Assembly (NCBI GenBank): GCA_036273455.1
Contig: DASUHP010000024.1
Location: 10,770 to 74,769 of the forward strand
Reading direction: 5' to 3'
Length of the DNA: 64,000 nt
DNA from: CAIYRG01 sp036273455
Lineage (GTDB): Bacteria; Pseudomonadota; Alphaproteobacteria; Micropepsales; Micropepsaceae
How positions within the stretch are numbered: the first letter of the stretch is position 1; each line of letters opens with the position of its first letter. The notes under the pieces were generated by a model that saw only the letters and a program-made list of their open reading frames with translations, was not told the origin of the DNA and made no database searches. A program made the translations under genes and the position numbers. This document shows, one piece after another, positions 36,487 to 45,344 of this stretch.

Positions 36487-38922
36487 CTAAACGTCGAGAT
36501 TGGCGACGCTGAGCGCATTTTCCTGGATGAATTCCCGTCGCGGCTCGACCAATTCGCCCATCAGTTTGGCAAACAGATCGTCGGCATCGTCGGCATGTTC
36601 CACCTTCACCTGCAGCAGGGTGCGGGCGTTGTCGTCCAGGGTCGTCTCCCACAGCTGCGTTGGGTTCATTTCGCCAAGGCCCTTATAGCGTTGCAGCGAC
36701 AGGCCGTGCCGGCCCCATTCCAGCACCGCATCGAGCAATTGCGTGGGTGCCCGCACATCGCGCGTATCGTCCTTGCGCTTCAGAACACCGGCCTTGAGGT
36801 AAGTCGACTGCAGCTCGCTGGCCATGCGGTCCAATTTTCGGGCGTCGGCGCTGGCGATCAGCGCGCCATCAATGGCGATGGTTTCGGTGACCCCTCGAAC
36901 TTCGCGCCGGAAGCGCAAACCTCCGTCTGCGGTCGGTTCGCCTTTCCATCCTCGTTCCGTTTCGTCCGACAGCAAATCGAGCCGGTGCGCGATATAGACG
37001 GCCGCCTGTTCCGCTTTTTCGCGGTCCGACAGCAGTTCGGGATTCAGTGCGCCGGCAATCGCGGCCTGCTCCAGCAGAAACCGCGGATAATGGCGCGGAA
37101 ATCCGTGCAGCGCGGTGTGCGCCACGCGAGCGCGCTCCACCAGATGGTCGAGATCCGCGCCGGCAATCGTCTCCCCGTTGAACAGCGTCAGCACGCAATC
37201 CTTCAGACCTTCCGAAACCAGATGGTTTTCGAGATCACGTTCGTCTTTGAGGTAGCGCTCGGATTTCCCGCGGCTGGCTTTGTACAGAGGCGGCTGTGCG
37301 ATAAAGATGTGACCGCGCTCGATCAGTTCTGGCATCTGGCGATAAAAAAATGTCAGCAGCAGAGTCCGAATATGCGCCCCATCGACATCGGCGTCGGTCA
37401 TGATGATGATTTTGTGGTAGCGCAATTTATCGGCATTGAATTCGTCACGGCCGATGCCGGTGCCCAGTGCCGTAATCAGAGTGGCAATTTCCTGGCTCGA
37501 CAGCATTTTGTCGAGTTTCGCCCGTTCAACATTCAGGATCTTTCCGCGCAAGGGCAGCACGGCCTGGTTGGCGCGATTGCGGCCCTGTTTTGCCGAGCCG
37601 CCTGCCGAATCCCCTTCCACCAGGAACAATTCGCATTTTGACGGATCGCGTTCCTGACAGTCGGCAAGCTTGCCCGGCAGTGAGTTGCCGTCCAGCGCGC
37701 CTTTGCGGCGCGTCAACTCGCGGGCTTTGCGCGCAGCCTCACGCGCCTGCGCCGCCTCAATCACCTTCTGCACGATGGCGCGCGCATCCGAAGGGTGTTC
37801 CTCGAACCAACCGCCAAGCTGTTCAAGGATGACGCCTTCAACCGACGGCCGCACCTCCGACGACACCAGCTTATCCTTGGTCTGCGAGGAGAATTTCGGA
37901 TCGGGCACTTTTACCGACAGCACGCAGGTCAGCCCTTCGCGACAATCCTCTCCGGTCAATGGAACCTTATCCTTTTTGCCGATGCCGGATTCGTCGGCAT
38001 ATTTCGTGACGACGCGGGTCAGAGCGGCGCGGAATCCAGCGAGGTGCGTGCCGCCATCCCGCTGTGGGATGTTGTTCGTGAAGCACAGCATATTCTCGTG
38101 ATAGGAATCGTTCCACGACACGGCGGCTTCGACGCGAATGCCGTCCCGGTCGGCGGCGAGCAGGATCGGCTGTCCGATCAGTCCTGTCTTTGTGCGATCG
38201 AGATAGCGGACAAAGGCGTCCAGCCCTCCGTCATATTTCAGTATGACTTCCTTTTTTTCCACGCCCCGCCGGTCATTCAGGCGGATGCTGAGTCCGGAAT
38301 TCAGAAATGCGAGTTCGCGCAGCCGATGTTCCAGAGTGGCGAAATCGAACTCGGTCCGCGTGAAAGTTTTCGGACTGGGCAGGAATGTCACTTCCGTGCC
38401 GCGGCGTCCTTTCGCTTCGCCGGTTTCCGCCAGGGGCGCAACCGGATCGCCGTCGCCGAAGCGCATGTAATGCTCCTTGCCTTCGCGCCAGATTCGCAAG
38501 TCCAGCCACTCGGAAAGGGCATTCACCACCGAAACTCCGACGCCGTGCAAACCGCCGGAGACTTTGTACGCATTCTGCTCGAATTTGCCGCCGGCATGCA
38601 GCTGCGTCATGATCACTTCGGCGGCCGACACACCTTCGCCGGGGTGGATATCCACCGGAATGCCGCGGCCATTGTCGCGCACGGTGCAGGAGCCATCGGG
38701 ATTTAATTCCACTTCGACGAGGTCGCAAAAGCCCGCGAGCGCTTCGTCGATGGCATTGTCGATGACTTCATACACCATATGGTGCAGGCCGGAGCCGTCA
38801 TCGGTATCGCCAATATACATGCCGGGACGCTTGCGTACGGCATCAAGGCCTTTCAGCACCTTGATGGAGCCGGCGTCGTAAGTCTCGGCACCGCCATTGG
38901 ATTTGATCACTTCGTCGTTCAT
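36487..38922 (-). CDS. gyrB: DNA gyrase subunit B
   Basis: This 811-residue ATPase subunit of DNA gyrase has the GHKL ATP-binding domain (KRPGMYIGDTDDGSGLHHMVYE) and a transducer domain. The TOPRIM domain carries EGDSAGGSAKQGRNR and the metal-binding DADVDGAHIRTLLL, and a GyrB C-terminal tail completes it. Length is as in alphaproteobacteria. It lies downstream of recF in the order dnaA-dnaN-recF-gyrB, separated by 87 nt. Confidence 0.97.
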   Translation of the reverse strand: MNDEVIKSNGGAETYDAGSIKVLKGLDAVRKRPGMYIGDTDDGSGLHHMVYEVIDNAIDEALAGFCDLVEVELNPDGSCTVRDNGRGIPVDIHPGEGVSAAEVIMTQLHAGGKFEQNAYKVSGGLHGVGVSVVNALSEWLDLRIWREGKEHYMRFGDGDPVAPLAETGEAKGRRGTEVTFLPSPKTFTRTEFDFATLEHRLRELAFLNSGLSIRLNDRRGVEKKEVILKYDGGLDAFVRYLDRTKTGLIGQPILLAADRDGIRVEAAVSWNDSYHENMLCFTNNIPQRDGGTHLAGFRAALTRVVTKYADESGIGKKDKVPLTGEDCREGLTCVLSVKVPDPKFSSQTKDKLVSSEVRPSVEGVILEQLGGWFEEHPSDARAIVQKVIEAAQAREAARKARELTRRKGALDGNSLPGKLADCQERDPSKCELFLVEGDSAGGSAKQGRNRANQAVLPLRGKILNVERAKLDKMLSSQEIATLITALGTGIGRDEFNADKLRYHKIIIMTDADVDGAHIRTLLLTFFYRQMPELIERGHIFIAQPPLYKASRGKSERYLKDERDLENHLVSEGLKDCVLTLFNGETIAGADLDHLVERARVAHTALHGFPRHYPRFLLEQAAIAGALNPELLSDREKAEQAAVYIAHRLDLLSDETERGWKGEPTADGGLRFRREVRGVTETIAIDGALIASADARKLDRMASELQSTYLKAGVLKRKDDTRDVRAPTQLLDAVLEWGRHGLSLQRYKGLGEMNPTQLWETTLDDNARTLLQVKVEHADDADDLFAKLMGELVEPRREFIQENALSVANLDV

Positions 38923-39009
38923 CTACTCACCGATGCCAGGCGGCAGGATCGTCGAAATCGATCAAGGCCGCGTAAATTCGAGGAAAAATAACGATGCCAC
39001 GTGGCGGAA

Positions 39010-40215
39010 TCATGGGCTGACTCCGGCCGTAATGAAGCGGTTGCTGTCGATGGTGACGAAGGCGGCAGTCTGGTTCAACGGCCCAAATAGCTCGCGGTCG
39101 GTTCCAGTTAGCCATGCCTGCGAATTCAGTGCCACGAGTTCATCGAACAGGGCAGCGCGGCGCTGTGCATCGAGATGTGCTGCGATTTCATCGAGCAGCA
39201 GCATGGGGGCAACCCCGTGGCGTTTGCGCTTCAGCCAGGCATCGGCAAGCACGATGGAAATCAGCAGCGCTTTCTGCTCGCCGGTCGAACATTCTCGCGC
39301 ATCGCTGCACTTGGCCACGTGCTCGACCTCGAGATCGGAGGTGTGTGGTCCGCAATGCGTGCGGCCCGAGTCCCGATCGCGCTCGCGCGAAGCAGCCAGC
39401 GTTTCGGCCAGCACCGCCGTGTCGGCTGCAATGTCGCCGTTTTCGCCTGCAAGCGAAAGGCGGGCACATGGGAAGGCGCCTTCCGCACGCCGGGCGTTCA
39501 GTTCATGGTTCAAACATGCAACAATTTCGTGCCGGGCGGCGTTGATCGCGCTTCCTTCCTCAGCCATGGTCTTTTCGAGCGCATCGAGCCAGGGACCGCG
39601 CCGGGTGCCGTCGCGTAACAGCCGCAGGCGATCGGACATTGCACGTTCGTAGCGCGCGGATTTTCTCGCGTGACTTGGGACCAGAGCGAATACGAGCCGG
39701 TCGAGAAAGCGCCTCCGCATTTGAGCGCCTTCAAGAAACAGCCGGTCCATCGCCGGCGTCAGCCACAGGATGGAGATCAGTTCTGCGACTTCGGCGGCAT
39801 CGGCCGGCGCACCATTGAGGTGAAATACACGCCGCGGCTGGCTAGCACCGGTCGCCATGCAGCCGGTTCCGACCTGCCACTCGCCCTCGCCCGAACGCGA
39901 CACCGTGGCCGAGATCGACCAATTGGTGGTCTGCTCGCCGTTCGCAGCTTTTCGCGGAATGGCGGCGAGTTTGGCGCCGCGAAGTCCGCGGCCGGGCGAC
40001 AGCAGAGAGACCGCTTCCAGGACATTTGTTTTGCCGATGCCATTCCCGCCATACAGCACCACCAGGCCGGCATCCACGCAAAGCTCGCTTTCTGGATAGG
40101 AGCGGAAGCGCTGCAGCGCGATGCGGGTCGCCGCCAATGCGCATGCGGACGCAGCCGCAATTCCGGCGGCTTCGCGCAAATCGGCGAATGGCGAAGACAA
40201 AATCTCGTATCCCAA
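39010..40215 (-). CDS. recF: DNA replication and repair protein RecF
   Basis: This SMC-like ATPase of 401 residues loads RecA on gapped DNA. Walker A is GGNGIGKTNVLEA, the signature region is STGEQKALLISIVLADAW, and Walker B is LLLDEIAAHLD. The first motif (FRSYPESEL) begins about 36 residues in, later than usual. The TTG start at 40215 has AGGA about 8 nt upstream; an internal TTG about 26 codons later would give a more standard N-terminus. It lies 11 nt after dnaN. Confidence 0.93.
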   Translation of the reverse strand: MGYEILSSPFADLREAAGIAAASACALAATRIALQRFRSYPESELCVDAGLVVLYGGNGIGKTNVLEAVSLLSPGRGLRGAKLAAIPRKAANGEQTTNWSISATVSRSGEGEWQVGTGCMATGASQPRRVFHLNGAPADAAEVAELISILWLTPAMDRLFLEGAQMRRRFLDRLVFALVPSHARKSARYERAMSDRLRLLRDGTRRGPWLDALEKTMAEEGSAINAARHEIVACLNHELNARRAEGAFPCARLSLAGENGDIAADTAVLAETLAASRERDRDSGRTHCGPHTSDLEVEHVAKCSDARECSTGEQKALLISIVLADAWLKRKRHGVAPMLLLDEIAAHLDAQRRAALFDELVALNSQAWLTGTDRELFGPLNQTAAFVTIDSNRFITAGVSP

Positions 40216-40226
40216 ACGTAAGTTTC

Positions 40227-41348
40227 CTAAACCCGCATCGGCATCAGGACATAAAGCGTGCGCTTGTCCTCCGTATCCTCGATGAGGGTTGGCGAACCGG
40301 CATCGGCGAGGAGAAAACGCACGTCCTTGCCGGTGATTTGGCCGGTGATATCCAGCAGATAGCGAGAGTTGAATCCGATCTCAATGGGACCGGCATTGTA
40401 GTTTGCGCCAATCTCTTCGCTTGCGGTGCCCGATTCCGGATTGACCACAGACAGCAACACTTTGTCGCTGTCGAGATTCAGCTTCACCGCACGGGTCTTC
40501 TCCTGGGATATCGTCGAAACCCGGTCGACCGCCTGGGCAAAGTCCTTCGCATCCATGGTCAGAACCTTGTCGTTGGCCGTCGGTATCACCCGCTGGTAAT
40601 CCGGAAATGTGCCGTCGATCAGTTTGGATGTCAGTTCGACGGCGGCAAAGGTGAATTGCACCTTGTTGTCCGACAGTCCGATTTCGATCGCGCCATCGGC
40701 ATCGTCCAGCAGCCGGCGCAGCTCCGAAACCGTCTTGCGCGGAATAATGATTCCGGGAATCTCCTGGGCGCCCTCGGGAAGCTCCAGTTCGAAGCGCGCC
40801 AGGCGGTGTCCGTCGGTCGCCACCGCCTTGAGGCTTTCCTCGTTTCCCTGTTTGGCCGCGTGAATATAGATGCCGTTCAGGTAAAAGCGCGTCTCCTCAC
40901 TCGAGATCGCAAACCGGGTTTTCTCGATCAGGCTCACGAGATCGGCGGCCGTAAGGCGGAATTTATAGGGCAAACTGCCCGCGGCCATTTGCGGGAAATC
41001 CTCATGCGGCAGGCAGGAAAGTTCAAATCGGATACTTCCGGCCGAAACCGACAATCTTCCGCTGTCCCCTCCGATCGCCTCGGCCTGGACCTGGGAACCG
41101 TCAGGCATCTTGCGCACGATGTCGTAAAGCATGTGCGCAGGAGCGGTGGTGCTGCCGGTCCGGATCACGTCGCCATGGAGGGATTCCACGATCTGGATGT
41201 CGAGATCGGTTGCCGTCAGGCGCAATCCGCCTTTGGCTGCTTCGATGAGAACGTTGGACAGGATGGGAATGGTATTGCGGCGCTCAACCACGCTCTGAAC
41301 ATGGCCGAGGGCCTTCAGAAAAGCGCTACGTTCGACATTTATTTTCAT
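40227..41348 (-). CDS. dnaN: DNA polymerase III sliding clamp (beta subunit)
   Basis: This 373-residue clamp tethers the replicative polymerase to DNA. The start MKINVERSAFLKALGHVQSVVERRNTIPIL is the standard N-terminus; an upstream TTG extension is rejected. Three clamp repeats fill the protein, ending in YVLMPMRV, the typical clamp C-terminus. It sits between dnaA and recF, 177 nt downstream of dnaA. That gap holds no gene and no evident DnaA box. Confidence 0.97.
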   Translation of the reverse strand: MKINVERSAFLKALGHVQSVVERRNTIPILSNVLIEAAKGGLRLTATDLDIQIVESLHGDVIRTGSTTAPAHMLYDIVRKMPDGSQVQAEAIGGDSGRLSVSAGSIRFELSCLPHEDFPQMAAGSLPYKFRLTAADLVSLIEKTRFAISSEETRFYLNGIYIHAAKQGNEESLKAVATDGHRLARFELELPEGAQEIPGIIIPRKTVSELRRLLDDADGAIEIGLSDNKVQFTFAAVELTSKLIDGTFPDYQRVIPTANDKVLTMDAKDFAQAVDRVSTISQEKTRAVKLNLDSDKVLLSVVNPESGTASEEIGANYNAGPIEIGFNSRYLLDITGQITGKDVRFLLADAGSPTLIEDTEDKRTLYVLMPMRV

Positions 41349-41525
41349 GCGGCTGGAATCCGGCAAAGCAGCAAAAACGGCTATGAAAAACCCACCCCTG
41401 GTGCCAAAAAATCACGGCCGCCACAGGCGATTCTTCAGCCGCAACAATAGCCGTTATTCGGTCCGCAAGCGAATCGCGCGCCCACGATTTCCGTGCATTT
41501 TTGCAGCTCTGTAACCGCGCGAAAT

Positions 41526-42974
41526 CTACGCGTGGCCGGGGTGCCCCAGCACCTTGCGCAGAAACTCCACCTCCTGCTGAAAAACCGGATCGCTTTTGCA
41601 CAATTCTTCGATTCTTCGGCAGGCGTGTAGCACTGTGGTGTGGTCGCGTCCGCCAAAACGCCGGCCGATATCGGGCAGCGAACGCGACGTCAATTCGCGA
41701 GCGAGGAACATTGCCACCTGGCGGGGCCGCGCGACCCGGCGCGCACGGCGGGACGAATGCAATTCGCGCAGCTCCAGCTTGTAATATTCTGCGGTCTTGC
41801 GCTGGATCTCCTCGATCGTGGTCCGCCTCTCGGCCGCCGTGCTTCGGCTGCCGATCGCTTCTTCGGCGAATTCCGGCGTCACCGGCTTGCCGGTCAGGTC
41901 GGCATAGGTCGCGAGCTTGAGCAGCACGCCGAGAAGTTCGCGCGGTGCTGCATCCACCTCACCGGCAAGATGCTGGAGCACGCTCTCCGGCAGCTTGGCC
42001 CGGGGCAGCTTGCGTTCAATCTCGGCCGACTTGCTCCGCAAGATCGCCAGCCGCGTCGGCGCATCCGGCTTGTCGATCGCAATCACAACCGCGCCTTTCA
42101 GCCGCGACCGGACGTCTTCGGTGAGTCCATCGAGGCTGGCAGGCGGACGGTCAGCGGCAATAACGACCTTGCGCTTGAGCTCGGTGAAGGCGTTGACGGT
42201 GTGCAGCAGCTCGCTGACCGTTGTCCGGCCGCAAATATGCTGGAGATCGTCGATCAGAAGGATGTCGGCTGCGCGCAGCTCTTCCTTGAAAGCCAGTGTT
42301 TCCTGGTTGCGCAATGCCGCGAGAAAACGGCGCATGAAATCTTCAGCGCGCAGAAACAATACACGCGCCCTGTGCCGCTCCCGCAATTCGAGCGCAATGG
42401 CATTCAAAAGATGGGTTTTGCCGTAGCCGAAGCCGCCATGGACAAACAGCAGTCCGAAATTGCTGTCGCCATGCTCGGCGATGCGTTGCGCCGCTTTGCA
42501 GGCAAATTCATTGCATGGCCCAACCACGAAGCTGGCGAAACTCTGCGCTGCATCCGGCACCCGGTCCCAGATACCCTGGAGCGATGCCCCTGGCGGTTTT
42601 GCCGGACCGGCAAAATCGCCCCGGGGTCCGGTATGCGCAGGTGCAGCCGAAACCGCGGGAGCACGTGTGGTGAGGGATCGGCCATCGCTCGCGGCAATCA
42701 CGATCTCGACCGCGCAGGGCCCCGTCAACACCGCAGCGAAGGCCTTTTCAATCCGTTCGCCGTGATGGGACGCGGTGTAGTCGCGCACGAGTCTGCTCGG
42801 TGAGGAAAGCCGCACCGTGCCGTCAGCCGCAGCAACCATCGAGAGTGGCGCGATCCAGGTGTCGAAAACGCCTTGGCCGAGTTCCAGCCTCAACCGGTCC
42901 CTGACAGAGATCCATGCATCGGTCCATAATGGCTCCGGCGCATGCTGTATCGACGACATTCCCATAATTCCCAA
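41526..42974 (-). CDS. dnaA: chromosomal replication initiator DnaA
   Basis: This AAA+ initiator of 482 residues has domain I (WISVRDRLRLELGQGVFDTWIAPL) and Walker A GGFGYGKTHLLNA. Walker B is ILLIDDLQHICG, and the domain IV DNA-binding signature is RFGGRDHTTVLHACRRIEEL. The TTG start at 42974 lies 4 nt after GGAGG; in-frame ATGs at 42965 and 42959 are alternatives and would shorten it by 3 or 5 residues. The gene heads the dnaA-dnaN-recF-gyrB series. A rhodanese gene lies immediately upstream. Confidence 0.96.
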   Translation of the reverse strand: MGIMGMSSIQHAPEPLWTDAWISVRDRLRLELGQGVFDTWIAPLSMVAAADGTVRLSSPSRLVRDYTASHHGERIEKAFAAVLTGPCAVEIVIAASDGRSLTTRAPAVSAAPAHTGPRGDFAGPAKPPGASLQGIWDRVPDAAQSFASFVVGPCNEFACKAAQRIAEHGDSNFGLLFVHGGFGYGKTHLLNAIALELRERHRARVLFLRAEDFMRRFLAALRNQETLAFKEELRAADILLIDDLQHICGRTTVSELLHTVNAFTELKRKVVIAADRPPASLDGLTEDVRSRLKGAVVIAIDKPDAPTRLAILRSKSAEIERKLPRAKLPESVLQHLAGEVDAAPRELLGVLLKLATYADLTGKPVTPEFAEEAIGSRSTAAERRTTIEEIQRKTAEYYKLELRELHSSRRARRVARPRQVAMFLARELTSRSLPDIGRRFGGRDHTTVLHACRRIEELCKSDPVFQQEVEFLRKVLGHPGHA

Positions 42975-43028
42975 CGCCCCTCCGGAAATCCCCGGCTCCC
43001 TGACTTTTGGTGTGAAATCCCGACGCGG

Positions 43029-43496
43029 TTAACTCTGACCCCAGGGTAGCCCCGACGCCTTCCAGCCGCCGTCGCTGCCCCGATGGCGTTCCTCGTTCAA
43101 GCCACCTTCAAATCCATCCGATACATTGAAACATGGCCCATAACCGGCTTTGGTCATCGCGATTGCCGCGGCCCGCGAACGCGCGCCGGAACGGCAAAGG
43201 AAGAACAGCGCGGCGCCTGGACGGTAGGAGGTGCGCTTGAGCGCCTCCGTCACCTGCTGGACGAATGCGGGGTTGGGCGATGAAGGGAAGTGCTGCCATT
43301 CGCACAACAGCGCTTCACGCCCGAGTCCGGACAGGTCCGGAACGCCGACAAAATTCCACTCCGCGCCGGTACGCACATCAACGAGCTGTGCGGCGCCATC
43401 ACCCGACATGCGGTCCCAGCTTTCCCGCGGCGAAAGATCTCCGGCATATCCGGCGTTCGAAGAAACCGCTTCGCTCCGTTTGCCCCCCGTCATCAC
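43029..43496 (-). CDS. rhodanese-like domain protein
   Basis: This 155-residue protein is a single rhodanese domain with the active-site loop CRSGARS near residue 100 and the DVRTGAEWNFVG segment near residue 40. It resembles small cytoplasmic sulfurtransferases that move sulfane sulfur. No signal peptide is seen. It lies directly upstream of dnaA on the same strand with only 54 nt between, so the two may share transcription. Its presence between rpsT and dnaA is not part of the usual alphaproteobacterial order I recall. Confidence 0.88.
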   Translation of the reverse strand: MMTGGKRSEAVSSNAGYAGDLSPRESWDRMSGDGAAQLVDVRTGAEWNFVGVPDLSGLGREALLCEWQHFPSSPNPAFVQQVTEALKRTSYRPGAALFFLCRSGARSRAAAIAMTKAGYGPCFNVSDGFEGGLNEERHRGSDGGWKASGLPWGQS

Positions 43497-43576
43497 AGTT
43501 CCTCGTCAAGGGCAAAAAGCCGCCCACGGGCGCCAAAGCCCCCAAAGTAATCGTTTGTCGCTGGATTGAAGTTTTA

Positions 43577-43596
43577 CTTAACGGATACTTGTTAAG
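43577..43596. promoter_or_regulatory. palindromic CTTAAC-N8-GTTAAG site upstream of the rhodanese gene
   Basis: A perfect 6-bp palindrome with an 8-nt spacer lies about 80 bp upstream of the rhodanese start, where an operator would be expected. It contains two TTAA tetramers but 10 nt apart, not the 7 nt of CtrA sites, so CtrA is not claimed. The regulator, if any, is unknown. Confidence 0.3.
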
Positions 43597-43793
43597 GCGC
43601 GGTAATAGCCGTCGAATAATGAGCAAATGCCCGCTCTGACTGCCATTTCGTATCGGTTCATGTTTGTCGCCCCACCGTTGGAAGGCAATCTATACGCAGG
43701 CGCTTTTGCCGTGCAAGTGCCAAAATTTTTCCCCCGAGGCCTTGCATGCGGGTTCGGCAAAAGTGGGAAAACACCCGAAAATACGGGCACTTG

Positions 43794-43826
43794 CCGTACA
43801 CGGATGGTGCCGGTGGGAGTGTACGG
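43794..43826. repeat. inverted repeat CCGTACAC / GTGTACGG
   Basis: Arms 43794-43801 and 43819-43826 are perfect 8-bp reverse complements around a 17-nt loop. It overlaps the right arm of another inverted repeat (43713-43721 with 43786-43794), giving a nested structure. Its function is unknown. Confidence 0.5.
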
Positions 43827-43889
43827 ATTGTTGGACGCGTGGCGATTCAGGGGCTTAGAGGCCGTGCTCGGAACCGCGAAACTGGAAAT

Positions 43890-43912
43890 CTGAACCGTTG
43901 GTGACGGTTCAG
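43890..43912. repeat. inverted repeat CTGAACCG / CGGTTCAG
   Basis: Arms 43890-43897 and 43905-43912 form a perfect 8-bp stem with a 7-nt loop. It lies about 200 nt beyond the rpsT stop on the minus strand and could end that transcript, though no clear T-run follows on either strand. Confidence 0.5.
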
Positions 43913-44117
43913 TGAATTTCTTTCAGTTTACTGACAAACCAAAATGTTCCCGCTTTATTCGCATGTGACAGTTTTGCGCACAGGAAAGATTCACGTGGCT
44001 TGGAACGCGGCCGTGCCTGCTCGCGCGTCTTTCCGGCCCAGAGGCTGGCGGACCGGATTAAAAACCCTGGAAATTCAGTGAAAAGCGAGATCGGCGAGTA
44101 CCGACCGCAGCGCAGCA

Positions 44118-44384
44118 TCAGGCCTTGAGTTTTTTCAGCCGAGCCGCGAGGCGCGAAACTTTGCGTGAACCGGTATTCTTGTGGATAACGCCTTTGGACA
44201 CGCCGCGCATGATCTGCGGCTCCGCAGCCTTCAGCGCGGCCGCAGCGGCTTCGCGGTTCCCTGACGACAACGCTTCTTCGACCTTGCGGACCGCGCTCCG
44301 GATCTGACTTTTCCGGTTCTTGTTGACGGCGGTCCGCCGGGTGGTCTTGCGAACGCGTTTTTCGGCCGAGACGTGGCTGGGCAT
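44118..44384 (-). CDS. rpsT: 30S ribosomal protein S20
   Basis: This 88-residue basic, helical protein is a primary binder of 16S rRNA. The start MPSHVSAEKRVRKTTRRTAVNKNRKSQ matches S20 after a short N-terminal variation. The C-terminal GVIHKNTGSRKVSRLAARLKKL is diagnostic. The longer open frame upstream of 44384 is not supported. Position next to an enoyl-CoA hydratase gene and upstream of dnaA is a known alphaproteobacterial arrangement. Confidence 0.95.
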   Translation of the reverse strand: MPSHVSAEKRVRKTTRRTAVNKNRKSQIRSAVRKVEEALSSGNREAAAAALKAAEPQIMRGVSKGVIHKNTGSRKVSRLAARLKKLKA

Positions 44385-44470
44385 GGCTTGACTCTGTGTT
44401 CGAAGGCTAAGATTGAGCGCGGAGCCATAAATGAATTCGACGCCGCCGTCCAGCGAAGTACCACCCAATC

Positions 44471-45250
44471 CTATTCCCGGTCGAACACGGGTTTGCGTTT
44501 TTCGATGAAGGCCGCCATGCCTTCTTTTTGTTCCGGCGTGGCGAAGAGCGCGTGAAACAGCCGACGCTCAAACCGGATGCCCTGCGACAGCGTCGTCTCG
44601 GATGCCGCATTGACGCTTTCTTTCACCATCAAAAGGGCGGGCAGCGCCTGGCTGGCGATCCGGCCAGCGCTGGCTTTCGCCTCCGGCAGAAGCTGCGCCA
44701 AAGGCACCACCCGCGCCACCAGCCCGGCGCGCTCGGCTTCCGCCGCATCCATCATCCTTCCGGTCAGGCACATTTCCATCGCTTTGGCCTTGCCGACCGC
44801 GCGGGTCAGCCTTTGGGTGCCGCCGGCGCCCGGCCCAATTCCAAGATTGATCTCCGGTTGGCCAAATCTTGCGTTGTCGGCCGCAATAATAAAGTCGCAC
44901 ATCATCGCCAGCTCGCACCCGCCGCCGAGCGCAAATCCGGCGACCGCCGCGATCACCGGCTTGCGGGCCTGCGAGACCCGCTCCCAGTTCCGTGTCACGA
45001 AATCTTCCCGATAGACCTCGGAGAAGCCTTTGTCCGCCATCTCCTTGATGTCGGCGCCGGCCGCAAATGCTTTCTCCGAGCCGGTGATGATCATACAGCG
45101 CAAGCGGCTATCGGCCTCGTAGCCCTCGACCGCATTCGAGAGCTCGTCCATCAGCTCCGAATTCAGGGCATTCAGCGCATTCGGACGGTTCAGCGTGATG
45201 GTCACAACTGCGCCTTCGCTTTGGATCAGAATATTCCGGTATTCCGACAT
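44471..45250 (-). CDS. enoyl-CoA hydratase
   Basis: This crotonase-family enzyme of 259 residues hydrates trans-2-enoyl-CoA in fatty-acid or related oxidation. The oxyanion-hole segment AFAAGADIKEM and the two catalytic glutamates are present (Glu in FGQPEINLG and in KAMEMCLTG). These match the mitochondrial short-chain hydratase. The start MSEYRNILIQ at 45250 is preferred to the GTG-type extension upstream. It reads toward rpsT with an 86-nt gap. Confidence 0.92.
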   Translation of the reverse strand: MSEYRNILIQSEGAVVTITLNRPNALNALNSELMDELSNAVEGYEADSRLRCMIITGSEKAFAAGADIKEMADKGFSEVYREDFVTRNWERVSQARKPVIAAVAGFALGGGCELAMMCDFIIAADNARFGQPEINLGIGPGAGGTQRLTRAVGKAKAMEMCLTGRMMDAAEAERAGLVARVVPLAQLLPEAKASAGRIASQALPALLMVKESVNAASETTLSQGIRFERRLFHALFATPEQKEGMAAFIEKRKPVFDRE

Positions 45251-45271
45251 GTATTCGCGCCTCCCACGGGC

Positions 45272-45315
45272 CATGGTGTAACTACCAGATTCTATGCTGC
45301 CACGCTCATGGTGTA
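45272..45315. repeat. two 9-bp direct repeats (CATGGTGTA) in a divergent intergenic region
   Basis: CATGGTGTA occurs at 45272-45280 and 45307-45315; extended, the copies are CATGGTGTAACT and CATGGTGTAGCT, 35 bp apart. They lie in the 94-bp gap between the divergent enoyl-CoA hydratase and GDT1-like genes. They may be operator half-sites or chance. Confidence 0.35.
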
Positions 45316-45344
45316 GCTTGCCCGCTCATTTCCAGGAAAGTTCA

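Larger units (their letters stand above)
43497..44117. other. 621-bp gene-free, structured region between the rhodanese gene and rpsT
   Basis: No credible gene is seen in any frame. The stretch holds several perfect inverted repeats: CTTAAC/GTTAAG at 43577-43582 and 43591-43596, CTTTTGCC/GGCAAAAG at 43703-43710 and 43756-43763, GCAAGTGCC/GGCACTTGC at 43713-43721 and 43786-43794, and two listed separately. An A/T-richer segment runs from about 43913 to 43960. One 8/9 match to the DnaA box (TTATTCGCA) lies at 43955-43963. It could carry the rpsT terminator, the rhodanese/dnaA promoter or an origin; none is proven. Confidence 0.5.

Noticed and set aside
35128..37641. 837-codon open frame on the plus strand opposite the LON, ybbN and gyrB genes
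   Set aside because: It is a G+C-driven antisense shadow of three well-identified genes and shows no domain.
41349..41525. dnaA-dnaN gap as the origin
   Set aside because: No DnaA-box cluster or A/T-rich unwinding element is visible by eye.
43577..43596. CtrA binding site
   Set aside because: The TTAA tetramers are 10 nt apart, not the 7 nt needed; kept only as an unassigned palindrome.
44180..44188. Perfect DnaA box TGTGGATAA
   Set aside because: It falls inside rpsT in codons for the conserved GVIHKN segment of S20, so it is best explained by protein coding; it is also single.
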